From: Bigelowiella natans CCMP2755
Taxonomy: Eukaryota > Cercozoa > Chlorarachniophyceae
Assembly (NCBI GenBank): GCA_000320545.1
Contig: ADNK01000647.1
Span: 1-40,000 of the forward strand
Direction: 5' to 3'
Length of the DNA: 40,000 nucleotides
Below are positions 22,530 through 32,762 of this stretch, piece by piece. Each line of letters opens with the position of its first letter. The first letter of the stretch is position 1. The notes under the pieces are model-generated. The model saw only the letters and a list, made by a program, of their open reading frames with translations. It was not told the DNA's origin and made no database searches. A program made the position numbers and the translations under genes.

Positions 22530-23849
22530 TTAGTTCGCAGTCCTTGGAGGGTTTAGCTTAAATTCGAATGGTTTTTCCCCTGTAAGCACAGCCCAATCTT
22601 CAGTCCAGTGAAACAAGGCGCTCCCCGCTAGCTTGCCAAAGGGGTTTAGTTCGATTATGTAGAGCTGTCGCTCTTTCGGCAACCACACGAAATCGACAAC
22701 TGCATCTTTCATTGGCATTTTAGGTCCGAGAGTAAGTTTTACATACTCACAAGCTTTCTTAGCAATTTCATGCCTATCCTTCCAAATCTCTGGATAGTGG
22801 TGATCGACTGTATAGTACTGTGAAAGAGCTGTAAGCTTACGATCATGTATAAATCCACGTAGCTCGGAGGAGCGAGGTATCTCGACCCAAGGCCGAGTTA
22901 TAAGATGGAGGTTCATAATACTGAAAGGCTTCAGAAGGGTTTTTGACCTTTTAGCATCCTGAAGATCATCTACGATTCTCTGAGAAAGACATAAGAGATC
23001 AATTGCTTCAAGTCCACTCTCATTGGCCATTGAGAGGCGATGATATTCAAATTCGGTATTCGCCTCTTTTTGAGTCATTGTCGTCCGTGTATTCGCTGCC
23101 GCAATTTCTTGCTGTCTTAGGAACTCCTTAGATATCTTTGCCCGTAGTTTTCTTGGAATATTTGCAAGCATTGATGATTTTTTCCGTAACTTGCACTCGG
23201 TTGATTTTTGAAGAATGCTTGTTGTCTTCTTCTTCTCCGCAGTACTCCTCAAATGGCTCTTCCGCTGCGTCATCAACATACTATCCTTCGGGGATCGAGT
23301 CGAAAGTTTGACAAAGAATTTCACCCCTCCGTATTCTTTATCCAATTCACTAATAAGAGCTGAAATCGCCTTTCGGTGTTCATCTGAGAGCTTCCCCCAC
23401 ACATTTTCGTGGTTGATCCAGTATTTGCCATGCTTTGGAAGCTTTGATTTGTCCCGAGCAGCTTCCCAGTATAGCTGCATCATCAGTGTTGCAGCCTTCA
23501 GAAGAGCATCCTGTGCACACTCACTCAATGGCAACATAGTTGCAGGAAACGTTACATCACCCAAGTTGTTTTGCCAGTTATCAAAGTTGTATATCTCCCG
23601 ATACACTGTGTTGGACATCCACTGGAGCTGAGATTCGCACAGATTTTTACAATCGATGCTTGTCAATATTCCGTTTTCCTCCAGTATCGAGATGAGCTTA
23701 CCGAATGCATCGTACCGAACCGAGTCACTTCCATCCAGGCAGTCCGTCAAGAGGCCAGACAGCTTTCTATCATCGAATTGGTTCTTACCAGAGGCATCTT
23801 CGTTGGGAACACAGCTCTTGTCTACCCCTGTGTGATTGAATTCTATCAT
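22530..23849 (-). CDS. CDC123: CDC123/D123-like protein (ATP-grasp fold, eIF2 assembly chaperone family)
   Basis: CDC123 is an ATP-grasp-type chaperone that helps assemble translation factor eIF2 in yeast and animals. A single exon from ATG 23849 gives 439 residues. The open frame continues upstream to 23942, but only from a TTG. Motifs near the C-terminus match the D123 family: GGVKFFVKLSTRSPKD, RPWVEIPRSSELRGFIHDRK followed by LTALSQYYTV, DFVWLPKERQLYIIELNPFG and ALFHWTEDW. The N-terminal 200 or so residues are longer than in human CDC123 and show no clear match. This may be a divergent CDC123 paralogue and not the true orthologue. It is the only intronless multi-domain gene here and is AT-richer than the USP, AP2 and kinase genes. 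Confidence 0.75.
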   Translation of the reverse strand: MIEFNHTGVDKSCVPNEDASGKNQFDDRKLSGLLTDCLDGSDSVRYDAFGKLISILEENGILTSIDCKNLCESQLQWMSNTVYREIYNFDNWQNNLGDVTFPATMLPLSECAQDALLKAATLMMQLYWEAARDKSKLPKHGKYWINHENVWGKLSDEHRKAISALISELDKEYGGVKFFVKLSTRSPKDSMLMTQRKSHLRSTAEKKKTTSILQKSTECKLRKKSSMLANIPRKLRAKISKEFLRQQEIAAANTRTTMTQKEANTEFEYHRLSMANESGLEAIDLLCLSQRIVDDLQDAKRSKTLLKPFSIMNLHLITRPWVEIPRSSELRGFIHDRKLTALSQYYTVDHHYPEIWKDRHEIAKKACEYVKLTLGPKMPMKDAVVDFVWLPKERQLYIIELNPFGKLAGSALFHWTEDWAVLTGEKPFEFKLNPPRTAN

Positions 23850-24557
23850 ATGACCAACTTTGTCCGTGTTGCTGTTGCATTTGAAATACAGATTATTAAA
23901 CGTGAAATTTACCAGCTCTGCGTATAGCGTCACGAATATCAATTAAAAATCTGCTCGTCCGAATCAGTGAGAATGCTGGGGAGGACTTCGAACCCAGCAT
24001 TGTGCTCACATCCGATACTCTGTTCATATTTCCGCTAAAGGCTGTAGACCCCAGGCAAGACAGCTAGCTCCGGGAACAATCCTAGAGCACCATCGAGCAC
24101 CGAGCAGCGACCGGTAAACTCGGTGATGAAATTCCTTGAAATTGGAGGGTGAAATGTTACTGCGACAATATGTCTGATGCAACGAACTTCTAGAACTCTA
24201 GAAACGTTACCGGTAAATCAAGTAAATAAATTTCTCATCTGTGAGTTGTCGCAGGATGAAAACACCTTTCGCTTTCCTTGTCCCACGACTGTCTCCTAGT
24301 GCTAAATCCAAATCTCGTACGAGAGACATCTGATGCGACAGTTGATGGAAAATAGTGTCATCCATCATTTTGGTAAATGTTACGAGTAAAATTTGCCCAA
24401 TGCTTAGTACGCGCAGCAACACATTCGGAGAGTCGATCGGGACGGTTCTGTTCGGTGCAAAGCCCGGAGCTGCTTCTTCTTCTCCTCCTCCTTCGGCCCA
24501 GAAAACTAGAGTTTACTTCCGTAGGGAGCAGTGTCTAAGGGGGAAAGGGAAGTAGCC
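23850..24557. other. Divergent spacer, CDC123-like (-) and AP2-SAM (+)
   Basis: This is the shared 5' region of two genes on opposite strands. No coding exon is recognised, though the CDC123-like frame stays open to 23942. No TATA-like or other element can be assigned with confidence. Confidence 0.5.
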
Positions 24558-25016
24558 ATGGAAAATGCCGAACCGACTAGCATTTCCTCCCGTTATTCGG
24601 TATCGAACGGCACAAGGAATGACGACTCAAAACCCGGAGGCATTGATAGACGAAGAAAAGGCACAGAGGAGCATCTGCAAAATGAAAAGGCCTCACGTAA
24701 GTTGCAAAGAAAATTCTTTACAACCCACCCTTTGACCCTTGCAGCAGGGGCAAGAATTAATACAGTATCGATGTTTTCTCCTATGCATAAAGGCAGCATT
24801 CTCCGCTGCTACGCACAATCATCTCTGTGCAACACGCATGGCTTTTTATGCTGTAACTTATCGGAATGCGCCCATGGCCTACATGTCTTAGGGACGCAAT
24901 TCATTGGCGTCACCAGACTGAGAAAGAAATTTCAAGCGCGAATCCATGTCTTCGGCAAGCTCGTCTACCTTGGATCGTTCGATACCCCAATACAAGCTGC
25001 CAGGTGGGGAACGCAT

Positions 25017-25048
<32 letters not shown>

Positions 25049-28000
25049 AGTGGTGGTGGTGATGATGATGATGATGATACTGCCTATACCATACTCTTGT
25101 AACATTCTGAGAGCTATTATTTCCTCTTGATTTTATGGGTTCATTTTCTTCTTGTCCTCGTCTTCTTTTCGGCACTACCACCCGCCTCTGTTAGCCTTGC
25201 TGCACCATTAGCGTGTCAGATTGCATCAACCTCACATTTAAATTCTGGAATCAGAGCCTACAACAAGCAGGCCCGTAAGTTCAAAAAGAAGTTGAATGAT
25301 ATCCCGGATAGTGATCCATATGACATCAAAAGTAGTCGTTTCGCTTCGCTGCCTGACTCTGCAACTGTGCCTCTGAGCGTACCGAGTAAGAAGAGGAAAA
25401 GAAGTCATGGCAGACGAGTCGGCCATACAGCTTCGGAGCCCATACAACTGGCCGATGCAGGCTCCAGCAAGGAAGAAGAGGAGCGGTCAATCAACCGACT
25501 ATCATCTATCCGTCCAAGAAGGAATACTGGTGGGCATGCGTTACTTCGCCGTTCGTTGAGATTCTATTTAAACACTAGTGGTGCCAGACAGTTTCGATGC
25601 TCCGTGTATCTACATATGTATGTGAGGGTACTGTTGTGTTGTGAAATTTCAATAGAAGTTGCTTGGCTAATTCTTCGCCACCCGTGGTGTTATCGTTGCC
25701 GCCATCAACGTCCTCGTCTATTTCTCACACGTAGAATCAAGCAAGTACAAAGGCGTGACGCGAAATCTAGGCGGATTCACGGCAGTCTATGTCCACGAGG
25801 GAGTTCGAATCAATCTGGGCACGTTCATGTTGGAGCTTGATGCAGCAAGGTGTGTGCTTGTGTAAGGACGGACATGGTGGTTTGGAGCTGCTGTTGTGCC
25901 ACCCACTGAATGGGATATTGTTGGGGTTTTAGGGTTAATGAAAGAGGGGAGTTTGGCTGAGAGAATATGAGTGGAAGGGTGATATGGACGTGATGAATCA
26001 AAGGAGAGCATAAGTGAGATTCGAGACGACGAGCGAAATGTATAGTGGAGCGAAAGAACAAATGTCTATTCATGGACATCGCATGAATCTTTACCCTCTT
26101 ATTACGCTGCCAAAATGACTTATGACTACAACTACCACTATTTCTACTTCTGCTGCTTTTGCTTCAAAACAGGGCCTACAACAAGTATGCAAAACACTAT
26201 AATAAACCCCTCAATCAGCTTCCAAAAGAAGCAACGCTCAATGACGAGGAGGAAGAGGATGAAGAAGAAGGGGATGATGAAGGGGAAGTTGTGAGGAAGG
26301 GGGCAGGGAGAAGGCTGGGAAAGAAACGAAGAAAGGGAGACAGAAATTCCTTTTCATCCCCAAGCCAAGTCGCTCAACTCCACGATGATGATAACACTGA
26401 CGATGAAGCAAGCAGCAGCAGCCATGACTCTAAGCTCGACTATCTTTATCATCGCACCACTCCCAAATGCACACGTCCAGCCGCCAAAATAACGCAGCCT
26501 CCTCGTTCGGCCGGTAGGGTTGGCAGCAGAAGTTCCACAGGATATCGTGGTATCCACAGGCTAAAGGATGGAAACAGGCCATTCTGTGTAAGGGTGTACG
26601 TAGCGAACAAGAAGCTGTTTGGGGGCAAACATCTCACGCTCTTTGAGGCTCTCAGGTAGTAGCAGTACTAGAAGGACTAGTGCGGGTAGTAGTAGTATTA
26701 GGGTTGTTTTGTTTTGGTCGTAATCCACATCACATAAAATAGATGATACTTATCGAATTTGAAAGGAGGGTTGGTGAAGAGGGTTGTGCCCTTTATCTCC
26801 CCCCCATTCCTACTCTTCCCTGCAACTCAACGCTCGGGACATTCCTGAGCGCTGCAGGGCCCCAGGGACGCATCAAAACTCAACAAACCAAGAAATATAT
26901 AGCTCATCCCCTTCCCACTCTCGCGCGAAATGTCTGATACTACTACCACTACTTCATCACCATCCTCCTCCTCCTCTAAGGAATGTGTAATAACACCATC
27001 ATCATCATCATCACTATCATCAGGGCATACAACGCATTGGCGAAGAAGCACGGGGTAGCCCCGCACCCTCTGCCACCACCGCCAGCGAGACTGAAGAAGG
27101 AGAAGAAAACGACGATGAGAAAGGAGAAGAAGAAGGAGAGGCAGAAGAAGCCGGCAAAGAAGAAAAGCAAGGAGAAAATAAGGGCGAGGAAGAAGATGAA
27201 GAAGGAGGCCGGTACTTCTCTTGGCTCCTCCGCGCACTCTCTGCCTCCTCCTTCATACCTGGGCGTCGCCCTGGGTATCACCAGTGGCAAGTTTGAAGCC
27301 AGGATCAGTCTTTACGGGGAAACGCATTCGGTGGGTTGGTTCGAAACTCCCCTTGAGGCAGCAAGGTTGTTGGGCATGCTCTGCTATTGTCTGTCGCGTA
27401 TTATTAGCTATTCTGTGGTCATGGTCGTGGTCGCGGTCGGCATCGATTCAAGCAACCAACCCAGCGTGTGTATTGCTTCCGAGTAGTGGTTGGGACGGGC
27501 GTACAGCGGATAACGAAGATGATGATTATTTCTGTTTTGCGGAAGAGAGAGAGAGAGAGAGAGGGGGGGGGTGACAATGGTGATGATAACGATGATGATG
27601 CAGAATATTCACTTGAATCTGACTTCCTTCTCCATATCCTATTTAGGGCATACAACAAGGTGGCTAAGTTATACGGCCATCCCCTGAACGATTTTTCTGC
27701 TTTGTCTCCTCATCCTCCCCCCAATAACCTCACCACGAAAAATCGATCGAGATCCATCGCCCAGCAAACAGCTCGCGCCAAAAAAAGCAACGGCGGAGAT
27801 GGTACCAAGGGCGCTAAGAAAGCAAGTGGACTGGACGGTCGTACAGGGTCACGAGGGCGGGCGACGTTCAAGAAAGCAATAGGCACCAAGTACATCGGGG
27901 TGCGTCAGAATGCTCCAGACCGCTTTCAAGCGCAAATTTCGGTCGAGGGAAGGACATTGCATATAGGAACGTTCGCCTCGGTCAAGGAAGCTGCCAGGTG

Positions 28001-28608
28001 ATGAATATATAGATAGATGGCGGGTAGATCTAGATCTCCGACTGATGGACGCACTAAACTAAGAGATTTTTTTTTTTCTCTTCTTATTCTTCTTCTTCTT
28101 CCCTGGTACCGTTAGGGCGTTCAACAAACATGCACAATCCCTGGGCAGGCAGGTAAACGAGGTATCCGACTCCGAGGTGGAGATTGGAGAAAATGTAATG
28201 GAAATCGAGCAACAATTACAGGAGGAGGGGGCTCTGCTTAATCTAGCTTGCTCAGGCAGCGAAGATGGTGAGCTCACATTGGGAGACCTTGCGTCAAGGT
28301 TAAAAGCTACTGAGAGAACAGAGAAAGAAGGCTGGCCCCCTCGAGGCGACGATGGCGTGGGAAAGCCGAAGGCGGAGATAGAGGGGAGGGAGATGAATCA
28401 TAAAATACCGACGTGGAACGAAGCATTCGTGGCTTCGATTGGGATCAATGCTTGGCGGAGAATTCGCCCCATCCTTGAGAAGGAGGAGATTGGTATGGAC
28501 GTTGTTGACTCGTGCACCGAAGAGGATCTCAAAGAAATAGGTCTGCTTATCGGAGACCGCAGGCGAGTTGGGAAGGCAATCAAAATTCTTACCAGAATGA
28601 AAAAATGA
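24558..28608 (+). CDS. Protein with five AP2 domains and a C-terminal SAM domain
   Basis: Probably a nuclear DNA-binding regulator; AP2 domains bind DNA through a three-strand sheet, and SAM domains mediate protein or RNA contacts. Eight exons (24558-24696, 24892-25003, 25255-25529, 25735-25849, 26173-26655, 27024-27365, 27647-27997, 28116-28608) sum to 2310 nt, exactly 769 codons plus stop. AP2 cores: TQFIGVTRLRKKFQARIHVF (residue 48), KYKGVTRNLGGFTAVYVHEG (178), GYRGIHRLKDGNRPFCVRVY (336), SYLGVALGITSGKFEARISL (455) and TKYIGVRQNAPDRFQAQISV (570). Each is cut by a phase-2 intron in the Arg before AYNK or AFNK. Linkers are basic or acidic and of low complexity. SAM, about 706-769: SIGINAW, EEIGMDVVDS, EEDLKEIGLLIGDRRRV. 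The AP2 copies differ strongly, so the duplication is old. Start choice: the first ATG of a frame that joins exon 2 in phase. Confidence 0.9.
25016..25079. repeat. (ATG)n trinucleotide repeat in AP2 gene intron
   Basis: An ATG/GTG trinucleotide run starting about 13 nt after the donor that follows the first AP2 core exon. Translation through it gives poly-Met or poly-Asp artefacts. Confidence 0.9.
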
Positions 28609-29657
28609 AAAAAAATGAAGGTCGGATGCTATGTGCGTCACCGCTCGCCGGATCGATTGAGAATAACATGCTTGCATTGAGAAATTCCCTACAGCTTTTT
28701 GATTTATGCATTGCATTGGTATGGCTAGATCTAGTAGATGGCTATATTTGTACTATGTACTGCGCGCTACGCTGCAAAACTCTAGAACTGGTGCGTAATG
28801 AAGTGTATCAAACAATTGGGTACGCGGCCCGGCTAGCCGTGCCAGCGTGGTAGTCTCGCACACGTCCTACTTCGATCCATTACGATGCAATACTAGAATA
28901 CTTGCATCACCCTTGATCAAAAGTGGCCATGCACTGCTAGCTAGCTTGCTAGCAGATCGACAGCAAGTAGATCGCGACGTGCGTACTCTAGCCGCGCTAG
29001 GTCGGGGTGTGTGGGTACCTAGCTGGCAGGCTCTCATTGCGGCCCATCTAGCTAGCTAGCTAGCCATAGCCACATATGCTTGTGATTATGAAGCATGTGC
29101 TGTGTGCCATGCATGGTCTTAGCTAATATATTACACGTTGACTAGAGCTAGAGAGGTTACGTTTGCTGAGCCATTGTGTAGCATGTGTATGTACGCACGC
29201 ACGGTCTAGCTAGCTAGCGTAGCTAGCGGTGCTACGTACGTACGCGTATACGTACAGTGTGGTGCATGCACACGTACTCCAGTACTTACGCGTATATGCT
29301 GATAACCAAAAAAGACAATACAAAGTGACAATTAATAGCATTGGACGTCGTTCATCAATCGATCACCCAAAACTAGAAAATGCTAGAATAGCTACCGCTG
29401 GCGGTGCAAAGCACACCGTCACAGGTACCTGCGTGCGCTGCGCGCTCCAGCACAGCATGCGCAAGTTTCTCACGTGTAATTATGACAGCGTGCCGACCCA
29501 CCGCCCGGCGAATGAATGCAGTGGTGCCATGAACATGCTTACATGAGCGGGGGTTATTCCATAACTACTCGATTTGTAAAACCTCCACTGTTTAATGAGA
29601 ACTTCCCGAAAACTCCCAAACTTCATTACATTGCACTGCTGCAAATAACAACGCCGT
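28609..29657. other. Convergent spacer with dense palindromic island
   Basis: This lies between the 3' ends of the AP2-SAM gene (+) and the eL19 gene (-). It contains GCTAGCTAGCTTGCTAGC (28936-28953), CTAGCTAGCTAGCTAGC (29048-29064), CTAGCTAGCTAGC plus GTAGCTAGC (29206-29227), and a GTAC/ACGT block at 29232-29255 with GTACGTA/TACGTAC arms. Open frames across it are short and lack motifs. Confidence 0.7.
29206..29255. repeat. CTAG-repeat followed by ACGT-repeat palindromes
   Basis: Two adjoining blocks of self-complementary tetranucleotides: CTAG units at 29206-29227, then ACGT/GTAC units at 29232-29255 able to fold as GTACGTA-6 nt-TACGTAC. Confidence 0.8.
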
Positions 29658-30749
29658 TTAAGCAAGTCCCGCAAGAGCTTTCTTTTGTTTCTCAGCAGCC
29701 CGAGCACGTTTAGCGGCAGCACGTGCACGACGGTACTCTCCCTCCTTAATAAGCTGCTTAGCACGAAGAATCTCTGCCTTCTCCTTGTGAATGTGTTCCA
29801 TCAAGACACGCTTGTTCTTGAATTCGTTACCCTTTACTTTGTTGTACAATTGATGATACCTAATACAAACGAAAATTTTAGGTAAGCTACCACCCCTACG
29901 ATGGGCTCCGACTAGGTACGGAGAAAGGGCAGGCTAAGTACGTTCTTAAGGAGACAAATACATTACCACAACACAAAATTAATTCCTATGTAGTGCGTTT
30001 GTGTAAGTATTACAAGTGCCTGTCGATCTTTTCCGATTCTCTGTACTTCCTGAGAAGACGACGGAGGACCCTCATGCGGCGCATCCAGATGATCTTGCTA
30101 GGGAAACGAGCCTCACGGGTACCACGGCGCTTACCGTAGCCCATGTGACGACCTTTACGCTTAGCTTCAGCACGTTTATTCACGCGAGCGCGCGAGTGGA
30201 TCTTATTGGGCTTGCGGATAACATATCCATCCTTGATCAACTTGCGGAAGTTCTGGCCTGAGATCAGTTACGCATAAATGTGAGTCACACGAGCGACACT
30301 AATGGCTTTATATACAAGGCGAGTGCAGGGATAGTGATATTTAATCTACATAAAAAGGCCAATGATATTTGTGTGAGTGCAGGTGTTGTTACGCGAGAGG
30401 ATGGTTCATATCATTTCGAATTTATATCCGTTCTTAAGTCATGGCATTCTCGCAAATGCATCAATAAATGAATATGCAGTTTGTTTATTAGTGTAGTGAG
30501 TGTAGTATCAGTAGTGTGGTTTGAAGCTAAAGAGGAATATGGAAGGAGAAGAATGATATCAGAATGTCCTCCCCGTTCACGTTGAAAGTTCATTTTGGCC
30601 GTAGCGCAATGAGAAAATGTATTGGTGCAGAACTTACGAGAGTTCGCGTTGTGGATCTCGGTAATTTCGTTAGGGTCAAGCCAGACTTTCCTCTTACCGC
30701 ACTTCAGCACGCTAGCAGCCAGCCTCTTTTGAAGCTTAAGCGACACCAT
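29658..30749 (-). CDS. RPL19: 60S ribosomal protein eL19
   Basis: A structural protein of the large cytosolic ribosomal subunit. Three exons (30638-30749, 30014-30257, 29658-29859) sum to 558 nt, giving 185 residues, close to the usual 190-200. The start [20 protein letters not shown], the central [13 protein letters not shown] and [20 protein letters not shown], and the later [20 protein letters not shown] all match the family well. The first splice restores [14 protein letters not shown] and the second restores [14 protein letters not shown], which confirms the joins. The tail is a basic Ala/Arg/Lys helix. It is the best conserved protein in the window. Confidence 0.97.
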
Positions 30750-31302
30750 CCTCTATGTATCTGATAAAAAATATGGTCCCAATGAGCTACCCAAAATTGC
30801 TTTAAATGCTTTCAGTTTCAGCTACAACCCCGCTCCCGTGAACCAATATATTCACATATTCTAATTCCAACGCCTTATAAAAGAGGTTCTCCGTAAAACA
30901 CTTCTACAAAGGTCTCATTGTTTGCCTCCCCTGCTCCTCACACTCACGCCGCCATACCGCTCTCTTGGCAATTACGCCGACAATTCGCCGATTTCACACA
31001 ATTTCAGATCCAAAACAACTCTTGGCTGTCACAGTATCTTATAAAAAAGGAAACATATGTTAATATTTATATGTCGTATAAAGAATATTGTCTGTATATT
31101 TGTTTAGATACTATTAAGTTGGTGCGCTCTCAGGTAGAAAGTTAAAAGCGAACTTATTTTTTCGTCAGTACGGATTTGTCAAAATATAGGACTTATTCAT
31201 AATACGTCAAAGAGATGTCGATATTTTAAGACTATTACCAGGAGCTCTGCTAGAGAACTTATTACTTTAATGAAATGGTCTTTACTTTAATAAAGCGACT
31301 TG
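30750..31302. other. Divergent spacer, eL19 (-) and WW-kinase (+)
   Basis: This is the upstream region of eL19 and of the kinase gene. A small kinase 5' exon could hide here, but none could be joined convincingly. 31020-31250 is strongly AT-rich. Confidence 0.45.
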
Positions 31303-32721
31303 ATGAAAATGATCGAAATCAATTTTCTTGAGTCACTGAGTGACAATTCCATCGGTCCTGCTTTCTTTTCTCTACGACAAGATTATTTTGTAGTCGTCTC
31401 ATCAATTATCATATTGTTGACCTCAAAGATTCCAAAAAAAAAATTAAGATCAAAACTCACGCTACATATTTTACCCCTAGTACATCTACACTTTAATATG
31501 AGAAAGGAAGGCTTGTTGTGTGTGATTCTATCAAAAATTAAAGACATAGTGATTGGACAAAGAATGTTGACGACTTTTGATTTAGCTGAAATCTGTAGAG
31601 CGGTAGTTCTCAACAAGCAGGTATTCTTTGGAATAGCGACATATATTATCTCTTGTCGTAGTATCGAAATTTAGAGAATTCCTAAATTGACGGAAGCTCC
31701 CAGATCTACGAGTGTAGCGCCCTTCCCCCGCCTCGCCTCTTTCAAGGTCTTTACGCGTTTTAGTTACCTTCCTGCTCTCCAGATGCATTGTGCATTGGAA
31801 TACCTATGTGCGGCGGTTTGTGCGAATGGCTGTTGTCCTGAAATTAGCTGGTGCGACAATCTGAAACTCGAATCGGTGATAGTTACCTCTATATTCTATC
31901 AGATGGCGGATGGGAAATTTACCCAGGATTTGGGTAAAACACTTGGGGAATTATTTTCAAAAGCTAATCTACGATGGTCATCGAAGACGGTACGTCTTCT
32001 TTTCGATTTGACTGTGCAGTAATGGATTTAATCCCTCTGTAAATGGTACATGTCAGAAATTCAAGCCATCGGCGGGAGAGTGGATCTTATTCGCAAAATC
32101 TGCGCCAAGCATTCGAGTACTCAAGGCTAGGGTGAAAGCAGTCGGAGCGCTGGGTATCCGTCCTTCGGACTTGAAAGACCTTACGATAAAGTCGGCATCC
32201 TCCGAAGTGTTAGGCTTTCTGAAAGAGCTCGAGGAGCTTGTTCAGAAGCACAAAGACCAGATCTTCACTGATCCTGAGAAGGTATAACATCATCTGGGGA
32301 CTCCTGTTATACTGTGGGGGTTGGTGTGTGGAGTCGTCTGTGATGTATTGTTCCTGCTGTGCTCACGCCTCAGGTGCAGGAGATCTCATCCGCGGAAATA
32401 ACTGAAGAGTTAGATGAGGACTACATGCGGAAATTGCCAATCACCTTCATGAAAAACCTCCCAATCTTCATTAAACACTACAAGTACTGCCTGCCAAAAG
32501 TGGCATCGATCCAGGAGCTATCAATACTTCTCAGGAAGTTCGGCTACATCTGGAAGTTCAACGCCATGAAAGGCATGGACGAGATCAAGACATTCCTCAT
32601 CACACCGCCCATCCCTCCCCTTTTTAGTGTCCGTCCCGTTGTCCAAATGTTCAAGATATTGGAGTTGGTGCGTATAAGTGGAACTTGCCTGCTTTCGACA
32701 GTGTTTGCATTGTAGAATTAT

Positions 32722-32762
<41 letters not shown>

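Noticed and set aside
24888-25181. Poly-His and poly-Asp frames near 25.0 kb
   Set aside because: These are translations of the (ATG)n intron repeat in three frames.
26827-27290. Leu/Phe/Ser-rich frames on the - strand, resembling membrane proteins
   Set aside because: They are antisense to the Lys-rich linker exon of the AP2-SAM gene; AAG/GAG codons read backwards give Leu, Phe and Ser.
28930-29260. CTAG/ACGT blocks as a CRISPR array or attachment site
   Set aside because: There is no regular repeat-spacer spacing, no cas gene and no integrase. The setting is a eukaryotic intergenic region.
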